A DNA stretch of 64,000 nucleotides, from contig JAULSU010000004.1 in NCBI GenBank assembly GCA_030512335.1, positions 1,116,001 to 1,180,000 on the forward strand, given 5' to 3'. Under the pieces are notes generated by a model. That model ran no database searches, had not been told where the DNA came from, and was given only the letters and a program-made list of their open reading frames with translations. Below are positions 52,268 through 61,543 of this stretch, in pieces (position 1 is the stretch's first letter; every line of letters starts with the position of its first letter). Source of the stretch: Immersiella caudata (Eukaryota; Ascomycota; Sordariomycetes; Sordariales; Lasiosphaeriaceae). The position numbers and the translations under genes were made by a program.

Positions 52268-55153
52268 TTAAAAGGAAATAGAGACACCGCCTTTCGTTCC
52301 GTTGGGCTGCAGACCAGGCGGGTCGTTTGGCGCGTTCGGCTTGACCGTGGTCTTGCCAATGATTGCGGCGGTCCGTACTCGTTGGCTCAAGGGGAGGGTA
52401 TATTTGAGCACACCTTTGAGGACCAGTTGGAATTCGTCCTTTAGGATCTCTTCCCAGCGTTCAGAGCCGCCGTATGTGCCGTTGCCCGGGTTCTTCAACC
52501 GTACCTCGCCAGTCGATGTAGAGATACCCGAGTGGAAGAAGGATCCCTCGAAAGTAAGAGCACTGTCGAAACCAGTAATCGTACCAAGACGCATTGTGGG
52601 CACAACGTCGCCCGGATCCTTTGGCGGGTCCTCAGGAGCGTCATCTTGGATTGAGAAGTCATCTCCCTTGCTAGGCTCAGGAAACGGCTCGCCCTTTTCG
52701 GGGTGTTTCCTCCACCATTCCGAATCAGTGCTCGCGTGGGGCGATTTTGCAAAAACCTCAATATCTGCGGCGTCCACAACCACCACAACGACGTTGGGGT
52801 TGTGAGCTTTAACCGTTAGATCAAGCATCAGCTCTTGCTGGCTTGTCACGACATTTAGCATCGATACCAGTTGGATATCCGTCAGCGGCTGCGATGTGGC
52901 GAACATAAATCCAATCGCTCCAGAGACGACGAGAAGGAGCATCACTGTCAATACGAGACAGCTTGCGAACCGATTCAGTACTGATGGGGGCGACCGATAC
53001 GACTGTGACTCCAAGCCCCTCGACGAGTACTGGCCTCGTCGGGTTCTACCCGATCGCGAGGACCTCATCGTCCCGGATGGAATAAGCGGTGTCGTCTCGT
53101 CGTCGGCGCCCGTCGTTTCGTCAAGATCATAGCCAGCTGTGAGGTGCGCGTTCCGCTTGCCATTAGCCCCTCCGCCGCGAGTGCTGAACCGAGGACTTGG
53201 CGGTCCAGAAGACTGCCTTGAAACGCTATTTCCGGCAGCTATCGATGCGCCAAATGGCGATTGTTCAGCAAAGATGGAGGGATGACCGTTTCCCCCGTTG
53301 CGACCCCATCGCCCAAAGTGATGATGATGCCGCACGGTTCCGCGTGTCGAGCCGGCTCCCACGTTGCTTCGCCCTGTGCCCTTTCCGTCGTCTTCACCGT
53401 TCGCGCTGTCGTTGGCGTTGCTGTTATACGAGTTCACAAACTTCATGCTCTTCTTGACAGCAATGGGAGGACCAGAGCTCTCCAGAACCGCGTGGATGGA
53501 GCGCATGCCATTCCGGTCAACCTGGCTTGCCATTGACGTTGCGCTGGGCGTTCGCGAGTGAAACCTGTGAGGGCGGTCGCGGCCATCCGGCGGGTTCGAA
53601 TCGTACACAAATGTCTCCTCCGAGTCGGACGAGTTAGCCTCCTCCACGGCGCTGGCGACTTTTGCCTCAAATATGTCTGCTTTAGATGATGCTGGACGGT
53701 GTCTAGTCAGTAAACTACTCATCGGATGAATGACGAAACTTTGCCTTCGAGTGATCGGCGAAGAAGGCCGGAGACTCGCGGCGTCATCATAGTAACCATG
53801 ATACTTTGTGGGAGACACGATGCGCATCTCGTTCGCTGATGCGACTGATCTGATGGTCTGATGATGGCGCCGTTTAGGCTGAAAGAACTGTGAGAGCTCA
53901 CCAGTGCCTGATGTCACGGCGGGTTGTTTTCGTGACGACTTCCTCTTTTCCTTCTTTGGCCGGATAGTCTCGGTGCTGGGCTTCTGACGCAGGGTGCCAG
54001 TTGTGCTCTGCGTACCCCCTGGCGCAAGGGCGACATGGGGAATCGCCGTAACCTCTGTTTCCACCGTCATGCTCTGTAGTGATATCTCGCCAGCCTTGCC
54101 CTTCGCCAGCCCAGGCTTGACCGTCGAACTCGATTGCCTCGTGAGAGACGGGGCGCTAGTAGGGCCAGACCGGCGGCTGGTCTTGACACTACCGCTCTCG
54201 CTCCCGCTCTCGTTCAGGGCCATGCTTGCCTTGCCTACCAGGCTCTTGACGAAGGAGATATCGGCGGCATCCGATTGCGACGTCTCTGAGATAAAGCTGT
54301 CGTCGAGCTTCTCCTCCATTGACTCGGGACCTCGAGGGGAGCCGAGAGGGCTGACTTCCTGGACGGTCTCGAGCGCCGGCGCACTCCCACCAGCCCCACG
54401 GGCAGGCGTTCTAACGCCGGAGGGTAGATATGCGTCGTCGGTATCGGTATCAGACTGCGCTTCGGGTCCAGAGGGATGCGGCGGAGTTGCGCGCTGAACC
54501 GTGATTGAAGGCGCGTCTTGTTCTCTGCGTGGTGGGGCGAAGTTGGGTTTGTGCAGAATTGGAGGTGGAGATCTTAGCCTAGGGGAGACGGGCCACCGAG
54601 GCGATTCCCTCAAATGCTCTTGGGCAGTGGGCGATTTGACGGGCGCCGCGCCGAGGGTTGAATCGGAAGTAACAGGAAGTAGGGTGGGTGTTGTTGTAGA
54701 GGAGAGGGTCCTGACGGCGGAGGACGCTGTGGGGATGCTGGGTCGTCCGACTCGCGAGGGGCTGACGTCGTGGAGGCTGTTTTTCCGCGATCTAGTTCCG
54801 GGGTTCGTTGACGAGGCCCGCGAGACGTTGGTCCTAGAGAGGGGGCGAGTCGGGGACGGCTCGCGGGACGCAAATGGAGAGGGTGCTGCCGACGAAGATG
54901 CGGAGGTGCTGGACGTTTGGGTGGTCAACTTGGGCGGCCACGAATCCGTCTTCGGCGTTATTGTTGCTGTGCTCGTTGTGGATTCGCGGGATAACGTGGG
55001 GAATGGGGTCTGGGCCGCATTGCTGGGGGAGCGGGAGCGACTGGGCTCTCTGGAGCCATTCGCGACGCTCGCTGGCTTGTCCATCTTTGCGTGCATCCAA
55101 GGGTTTGGGGAGGCGGGCAGGGAGGAATGGAGGCTCGCCTTAGACGACGGCAC
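52268..55153 (-). CDS. VAC7: Vacuolar segregation protein VAC7
   Basis: Intronless, 961 residues. Residues 1-700 are disordered, Ser/Pro/Arg-rich, with short conserved islands such as GELSQFFQPKRRHH and the SSDSEETFVYDSNPPD block. A single membrane span lies at about 730-750 (LVLTVMLLLVVSGAIGFMF). The C-terminal domain that follows is the conserved Vac7 part with an LEA-2-like pattern: PLTDIQLVSM, ELMLDLTVKAHNPNVVVVVVDAADIEVFAKS, LGTITGFDSALTFEG and VLKGVLKYTLPLSQR. In yeast Vac7 sits in the vacuole membrane and activates the Fab1 PI3P 5-kinase with Vac14. The first ATG is used; an in-frame Met at about residue 24 is an alternative. Long antisense frames in this gene are shadows. Confidence 0.9.
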   Translation of the reverse strand: MPSSKASLHSSLPASPNPWMHAKMDKPASVANGSREPSRSRSPSNAAQTPFPTLSRESTTSTATITPKTDSWPPKLTTQTSSTSASSSAAPSPFASREPSPTRPLSRTNVSRASSTNPGTRSRKNSLHDVSPSRVGRPSIPTASSAVRTLSSTTTPTLLPVTSDSTLGAAPVKSPTAQEHLRESPRWPVSPRLRSPPPILHKPNFAPPRREQDAPSITVQRATPPHPSGPEAQSDTDTDDAYLPSGVRTPARGAGGSAPALETVQEVSPLGSPRGPESMEEKLDDSFISETSQSDAADISFVKSLVGKASMALNESGSESGSVKTSRRSGPTSAPSLTRQSSSTVKPGLAKGKAGEISLQSMTVETEVTAIPHVALAPGGTQSTTGTLRQKPSTETIRPKKEKRKSSRKQPAVTSGTGELSQFFQPKRRHHQTIRSVASANEMRIVSPTKYHGYYDDAASLRPSSPITRRQSFVIHPMSSLLTRHRPASSKADIFEAKVASAVEEANSSDSEETFVYDSNPPDGRDRPHRFHSRTPSATSMASQVDRNGMRSIHAVLESSGPPIAVKKSMKFVNSYNSNANDSANGEDDGKGTGRSNVGAGSTRGTVRHHHHFGRWGRNGGNGHPSIFAEQSPFGASIAAGNSVSRQSSGPPSPRFSTRGGGANGKRNAHLTAGYDLDETTGADDETTPLIPSGTMRSSRSGRTRRGQYSSRGLESQSYRSPPSVLNRFASCLVLTVMLLLVVSGAIGFMFATSQPLTDIQLVSMLNVVTSQQELMLDLTVKAHNPNVVVVVVDAADIEVFAKSPHASTDSEWWRKHPEKGEPFPEPSKGDDFSIQDDAPEDPPKDPGDVVPTMRLGTITGFDSALTFEGSFFHSGISTSTGEVRLKNPGNGTYGGSERWEEILKDEFQLVLKGVLKYTLPLSQRVRTAAIIGKTTVKPNAPNDPPGLQPNGTKGGVSISF

Positions 55154-58100
55154 ATGCCAGAGCGTTGTATTAGCTAGGAGGAGGACACGGCAAAGCCAGG
55201 CAATTCATCATGACCGGGCCAGCATGTAAGTTGGTGGTGGACGAAGACGATGCACCACACTTTGTTTGTGCCGACTGTTGTGCGCCGCGTGTCACTCGTC
55301 GCCTCCCAAGCAGCGGCAGGGTCCTTGACGATCCCGGAGCGGGCGTTCGTGGCTGAGAGTCGTACAATCTCGGGGGGTTTTTGCTAGTTAGATGCGAGAA
55401 CGCGCGACGCTTTTGTTGGGGGGAAGGTTGCCCATGCGACAACGTTCGAGAGACGAATGAGGTGTATGGCGGGTGATGGGTGGACGGACGTGTGAGCGGG
55501 TGATTGATGGATGATGTCGTTGGTGTCCGTCCAGAACGGGTAGGGCCAAGAGCCCCCGTGCAATGCGTCTGCGGGACACCCAGCGCTGGAGGCGAGCTGG
55601 CAGCTGGCCCGCGCCGTTTTGGGTTGGAGAACCTCGCTTGTCGGCTCTGGGAACAAGGTCCTCGATTGCCCTCTGCTTGTGTTACAACCGGACAATTCGC
55701 TCCAGCTCGCAGCTCAAAATCTTGCCCACCCTGCCGTCATGGAACCTTTCATGGTAACAGCCGTCAGCCGTGCAATTATTTTCATCATTATGCTGTGAAA
55801 ATAACAGGCCTGCATTACAACCCGCTCAACGAAGATGAATCCAATGGGTTCGCCATCCACTTCCATGGAATCCACCAGAACGCGCCCGGCCCCGAGCGGT
55901 GGAATCGAGAGACAGAAAGGAAAATAAAAGCATTCGCTTCAGCGCAGAGTGCGATGGATCGAAAATGGAAACCTAGACTCGATTTCCCCTGATCGGTACC
56001 TAGTGAGTGGGGCCGGAACCACAAAGTACGAAGTCTGGCCAGTACACCGCCTGTTTGATGGCCGCCGCCCAGTATCCACAGGTATCTCTCTGAGCTGCCA
56101 GTACCTTGATTTTTCCTCGAAATCTGAAATCATCCCCACAAATTCCGACGGAGCGGCGCCCTCAAGCTTCTGGCCGCCGTTCCCTACATTCGACGGTTTC
56201 TCCCAGGCTTCCAACAGCTCTTATCCAAGCGGCCTCGCCCAGGCTTGCTGCGGGTTTTGCTTCAATATCCTTTTCGCTAGACGCGCGGCCTGTCTCCAGA
56301 GTTGTTGAGGCCGACCTCCGCCGTTTGTCTCGTTTGATTTCCGGGTTGCGAGCAAGCCGGCCTCGTGGCCGCTGGAATGAGCCGGCAGCAGATGCGGGGT
56401 CCGCCCTATGAATGATGATGGTGGCTGCCGGTGGCTTGCACCCTTTCCTCGGCGGAGCTGATCTGGATCTGTGTTGTTATGAGGCCTTGGGACCTCAGAC
56501 GATGACGCCTTTGCCCAGGTCACAAGTTGCTACTGGCTTGACGCTTCTGGGTCGTAACATCTCAGTATCTGCATTACAAGCTACTAGGCGGAAACGGACG
56601 ACGACTATGACGTGTTTCTGGGCTATTGCCAGACAGTAATTCCACCAAGGCGAAGTGGGAGCAGCGCCGGATGACTGGATTACTCCTCGATGGCTCCCCG
56701 CGCGATTGCTGAGTTTGTGGAGGAAGCACGTCCTTCGAAGCAGACTCAGCAGAGTATCATTGCGGAGCTTGTTGAGGACCCATTTCGAGGTTCAGAATTC
56801 CGGGTTGATCGGCCGGAACTCGCACGCATATTCACGTCTTCCCGATCGATCACACAGCACTAGTCGGCCAAGTCCGCTTCGCACATGGCTGTCCCGCCAT
56901 TAAAGAGCGTCCGCAGCAATACCGAAGATCATTGCCCGTAACGATTGTCTGATACTCGAGAGTCCCGCAAGGTCGCGATATCTCTCACAACACCGATCAA
57001 TCGAGAATCATGGATGAGAGTTCCCCCCAACATCCCTGGTGAAAAAAGCGCATGAATGGTCGTCAGCCGAGCTCTCATCAGCCTCTCACAGTCGGACAAG
57101 TGGACGCGGCACCATGCACGCGCCACACTGCCATGGTGTCATCAGCGGCGGGGGCGCTCTGGCGCTGGCGCTGGCTCGCCCCTCGGACCAATTCAACATG
57201 GCTGCGACTGGCCCGTCGAGCAACGAAATCTGAGGGAATATCCCGCCCGCGCAGTACGAGCAGGACGCCTAATGGTAATAGGTAGACGCATCCTGCCCGG
57301 CGCTGAGTGGGCGTCCGAGAAATGCCGAGATGGGAGACGGCGCATCTCAATCACGGCCCACTCGGAGGCTCGGGATAGCGACCTGTCGGGCGGCCTTGTT
57401 AGGAGTGGAGCGGGTCGGCCGGCGCGGACCAGCTGGCTGACCCAGCCGAAAGCACGCCGCCAAGGAACATCTCCCAACCCCCCAGCCTCGTGTCCCCCGA
57501 AATTTCGACGGGGCCTTTCCAGACCGCTGGCCGCAGGGACCAAGTTCAGGGGTCGAACGGCCGCATTTGTTGAGAAAGGAAAGATTTCTTTGATCACGGG
57601 ACAGCTAACACCAAACCACGCTCACCGTTCTTCTGTATCGCGAAAATTCGCGAAATTGGCAAGGAGAGCCGAAGAAGAAAAGGGGTCCTCATCAACCGCT
57701 CCAGAGTGACTCCCCTGCCAACGGCAGCATGACACGTGGTACTGGACAGAAATGAGCTTCTCCCCAGGTTCCCGCCTCCTGCAGTCGATCCCGGAACCTG
57801 CCGAGTATCGTTGAGCGCAACAGAGCCCCACTCGCTGGCACAGTAACGAAAGGGTCACCATTCAGAACCACTCAGAAAATGGGGCACCAGTCGAGAGCAG
57901 ATACCACCCCGAAAAGGTATGGGGGACGCGCATGTCAGACATGTCACCCGATCCAATGTGATAGCGCGAGGGAGTCACTTTTTTCTGCCCTTTTCGCACT
58001 GATCATCTGCGCAGGAACCCGTCCTTCCCACTGGCGCCCCGAGGATGCGGGAAGCGCCCGTCCGCCCGCGCGCCTGCACCCCACGTCTCTGCTCGCAGGG

Positions 58101-58958
58101 CAGAATTTCGTGGGCGCGCGTGATGGGTTGGGAGACACGGGATTGAGTCTTCTGTCTTTGGACCCTGAGATGAGCCTTTTTTTACTTGCTTTTTTTTTTC
58201 TTTTTTTTTTGGTTTATTGGATGGTATTCGTCGAGGGGTGGACTCTTGAATTCATGCGTAGGCGGGTTGCTGTAGGGCCCGTTTGCTTGACGCAGCGCTG
58301 CATGATCTGGTTTTCTTTTGGATGGGGCGGACGCTATCGAGGCAGGTATGCGTTGGATTGTGGGGTATTTCCTAGAGGTGGTGATGATGCAAGGCGTTCG
58401 GGCGGACTGGAGATGAGGGACGGGCGGATTTGGAATAGTAGAGTGATGCGTTGGCTTTTTTATTTGATGTCGTTTGCGTTATCTCTACGCAGTAGAGTGT
58501 CGCCATGGTGGAGGTTGGCGCAAGCACACCATCTTGGGTTTGGGCTGTGGCAGCCGGGCCGAGATGCCTGTGGATGGATGTGGCTGGTGACCACCCGAGG
58601 AGCAATGGGCTGGGGTTGAGTTTGATGCGCTCTGTTGCATGGAATGCAACGGGTTGCCTGGTGATGAATCCAGACATGTCAACAGTGAGTGCTGCTTGTT
58701 TGGCTTCCAGTTGACCTTGAAAAGGGGTCACCAGAATCCCGGTGTCGTTTACCGCTGCTATGAGGCTTCGGAGTTAGGAGTTGCGCCCTTCGGTTGTCGC
58801 AAGTGTCAATCACGCCCTTGAGAGTTTCTGGGAGAGCTCCGCAGTTCGGGTGTTAGTCCGTGACTCAAGCGATGGCTTCATTTTGAGCCACACCGCACCT
58901 TCAAGTGAAGTTTCTCGAGACTCTTTATTTCAAGGAACAGTGTTTGGAAGCCGTCACA
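55154..58958. other. Gene-free 3.8 kb between VAC7 and NAT
   Basis: Holds the VAC7 promoter and the NAT promoter. Contains one scrap resembling a multicopper oxidase (55790-55890, listed separately) and a T-rich tract at about 58188-58210. The remaining frames overlap on both strands and have no recognisable domain. No tRNA or transposon features seen. Confidence 0.5.
55790..55890 (+). pseudogene. Possible multicopper oxidase (laccase-like) scrap
   Basis: One open frame carries AVKITGL followed by NGFAIHFHGIHQN. The IHxHGIHQ pattern is the first copper-ligand motif (HxH) of laccases, normally preceded by a strand like this and by NGT. No second copper motif (YHSH) was found in the next 600 bases, and the flanking residues do not match. 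It may be a small relic or chance. Confidence 0.3.
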
Positions 58959-60238
58959 ATGGGTTCCGTATTAATTGGCCAAGTATACTCGCCCACTCAA
59001 GTTGCCGAGTATCTCGACTACATCGGCCTTCCGCAGTCCTTCCATCCCTCAGCCAACCCAACACTCGACCTCTCCTATCTCACGTCCCTATTTTTCCATC
59101 AAATCACTACTATCCCTTATGAGAATCTGCTCATCCACTACTCCTCTAACCACACCGTCGACCTCGACCCGCAGGTCCTCTTCACCAAAATTGTCGCCAA
59201 CCGCCGCGGCCGTGGTGGCTACTGCATGGAAAATGCCCTCTTCTTCAAGAACAGCGAGTCTTCCTCTGCCACCGTTTATCTCCTATTGTGATTATACACA
59301 GCCTTGTTGGCTATCTCGGGTGTGACATGAGCGCGCCTGAGACATCGCGTTGCCTAAACTACACCTTGAAGAGAAATAACTGACGAATATTTTGCATATA
59401 GTGCTCCACGCCCTCGGCTTCACCAACGCCTACACCGTAGGCGTCCGCAACCGCAGTCGCATTGACGGCGTCCCCCAAGGCCCCTTTGTGGGTCTCCCCT
59501 TTCCGCCGCATGGCTCCTGATTTGGTTATTCACGGGTTTGTTGGATGTCTTGAGCGTTGCGTGAGGCGCCCGAGACAATGCGTTGCCTAGAAAACACCGT
59601 TGAGAGAAATAACTGACGGACCTTTGCCACAGAGCGGCTGGGTCCACCTCGTCATCATCCTCACTCTCCCTTCGGACACCTCTCCCAATCCCCAACGCTA
59701 CGCCGTCGACGTAGCCTTTGGCGGTGACGGACCTACCTTCCCCATGCCGCTCATCGAAGGTCTCGTCCACCACAACTCCATTGGGACCCAGGAGATTCGC
59801 CTCGTCCGCGATTTCCTCCCTACCCAGACCTTCCGCGGCGAGGGTGCGGCGAAGATGTGGCTGTATCAGTACCGCAACGGTAAAGACAAGGAGTGGAATA
59901 CGTTCTACGCTTTCAACGCCGAGTTTGAGTTTATGGAGCCGGATTTCAGAGTCATGAACCACTTCACCAGCACGTCGGATGAAAATCCACAGGGGGTGAC
60001 GGTGCTGTCGATTTTGTTCTTGAGAGGGGACGGAGAGGATGGGAAGAAGAAGGTAACGGGGAAGGTGATGTTGTTTAGGGAGGTGGTGAAGAAGAATCTG
60101 GGAGGGAGGACGGAGGTTGTGCAGGTTTGTAAGAGTGAGGAGGAGAGGTTCAAGGCGTTGAGGGAGTGGTTTGGGATTGAGTTAACGGAGGAAGAGAGGG
60201 CAGGGATAAGGGGGTGGAAGAGCGAGTTGAAGGGGTAG
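58959..60238 (+). CDS. NAT1: Arylamine N-acetyltransferase (NAT family)
   Basis: Three exons, 58959-59253, 59402-59487 and 59633-60238 (introns 148 and 145 nt), 328 residues. The catalytic triad is visible: Cys89 in RGRGGYCMEN, His132 in SGWVHLVII and Asp153 in RYAVDVAFG. The N-terminal helical block (QVAEYLDYIGLP, LTSLFFHQITTIPYENLLIHY) and the later FYAFNAEFEFMEPDFRVMNHFTST are typical. NATs transfer acyl groups from CoA to arylamines; in some fungi they detoxify plant benzoxazolinones or aminophenols, which is a possible role here. The first intron starts with GC (GCGAGT); the exon 1 frame read through it reaches a stop at 59291 and would lose the fold. The two introns are homologous to each other. 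The Met at 58905 would add 18 residues; 58959 is preferred (CACAATGG). Confidence 0.9.
59254..59401 (+). repeat. Intron 1 of NAT, copy A of a duplicated intron (introner-like), GC donor
   Basis: 148 nt, donor GCGAGT, branch point AACTGAC, acceptor CATATAG. It aligns end to end with intron 2. The best block is the 3' part, with shared GCGTTGCCTA and GAGAAATAACTGAC. Differences in the 5' part are mostly transitions. Confidence 0.75.
59488..59632 (+). repeat. Intron 2 of NAT, copy B of a duplicated intron (introner-like), GT donor
   Basis: 145 nt, donor GTGGGT, branch point AACTGAC, acceptor GCCACAG. Related to intron 1 over its whole length. The two insertion points are 86 coding nt apart and in different codon phases (1 and 0). 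Confidence 0.75.
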
Positions 60239-61543
60239 GGTGTGTCACCTGTGACGTTGGTGCTATAGGGCAGTTCTTCGACAGGATACAATACAGAACC
60301 GGTGTGCCCGTAGCATAATTGGTAATGCAGGGAATGCCGCGGCTGGTGTTTTTCGCTGGAACAGAGATGCAGGTTCGAGTCCGGCCAAAAGCACGCCAGT
60401 TCTGTGTGGGTTCTGGGGGCTCTTGTTTCCCCATCCCATCCTCGCCCCCCCTTTTTGTCATCTCATGATAAGACTTGGAGCACCCCGAATGAAGGGCGCC
60501 GTCCACCTCCTGTCATCTCGCTCGGTGATTTACCTCTAAGGGGGAGTCCAAATAGACGCGCGCCCATAGATTACTAGTATGATCTGGCAATATATTCTGT
60601 TGTGTTCTCGGTCCCGCGACATATACATACATGCCCATGCCACCAAGGTGAACCATGTGGTAAAGGGGCTAGAAGTAACACGCAGAAACCAGACCCAACG
60701 TCAAGGCCCTTCCTGCGATCTACCACGTCAATCAACCAAGGAGCAACACAGCTTGAAAAGCGACCATGTTCGTGTACTCCCACCGCCCTATCTATCTGCT
60801 TCATCAGCGCCACCTGTTTCAAGGTGTATTACAAGAAGTTGATATTCCACGCCGAACTGCCATGGCAGGGTGGAATCGCTAACCATGAACGCACACACAT
60901 TGCTGGAAAACGGTATGACTTGGTTCATCGAAGGAGCAAGAGAGCTGGGACGTGGAGGGGGGAGACTCTCATTATATATGCAAACATCATGGAGCCGAAT
61001 CTCGTGGTCCTGGCTAGCAAGGTTTAACACACGTTGCTTGAACACGAAACACTTTCCAAGATCACATATATACCTACCTAAACCAACAAACAGACTCGCC
61101 CGATCTAATCTCACATGAACTATACAACACACATATCAAATGTCATCTCATGAACAAATAAAGTAAATACTTCACTCCCATCCCAAGAATCTCCTTCAGC
61201 ATAATTAGAACATTTCATACTCTACGTAATTCCTTCAAATTCTCAGTGTAAATCCCAACAAACCAGCCATTTCATCATCAGAATGTGTCTTAGCCTACCC
61301 TACCCATCACGAAACCTATCCCACCATGATCTTCCCGCCTCCGCCTTGCATGTCTATGATTCATTCGTCTGCCCGTCCCGTTATACCGTCCCCTTCATTC
61401 GTTATTAAGACTGGTGTTGGATATGGATGATTGTGTTTGGTGTAGGTGTCCGTGGATGCGCGGTAAGGGTGGTTGAGTTAGTGTTCTCGTTTCCAACTTG
61501 AACCGAGATGGCGTCATATGTATATCGGTTGAGGAGTGGAATG
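60239..61543. other. Convergent intergenic region with a tRNA-like element
   Basis: Between the NAT stop and the stop of the coiled-coil gene. Apart from the tRNA-like element at 60304-60395 only short featureless frames are seen. Confidence 0.5.
60304..60395 (+). tRNA. tRNA-like element, degenerate or unassigned
   Basis: Has an A-box-like TAGCATAATTGG (60311-60322) with a perfect D-stem (GCAT/ATGC), and a perfect B box GGTTCGAGTCC (60372-60382), at a spacing that allows a tRNA with a short intron. The acceptor stem pairs only partly (GTGC with GCAC), the T stem has one mismatch, and I could not build a good anticodon stem, so no amino acid is assigned. It may be a tRNA pseudogene or a pol III element. 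Confidence 0.35.

Noticed and set aside
54501..55229. 242-codon frame antisense to VAC7, and 62872-63678 antisense to the coiled-coil gene
   Set aside because: Composition mirrors the sense low-complexity codons; no domain or start context.
56689..56864. Short frame MAPRAIAEFVEEARPSKQ with protein-like composition
   Set aside because: Under 60 codons, no start context, no family recognised; too little to call.
57056..57709. 217-codon plus frame upstream of NAT
   Set aside because: Arg/Ser-rich composition typical of random GC-rich DNA; overlapping frames on both strands are similarly long.
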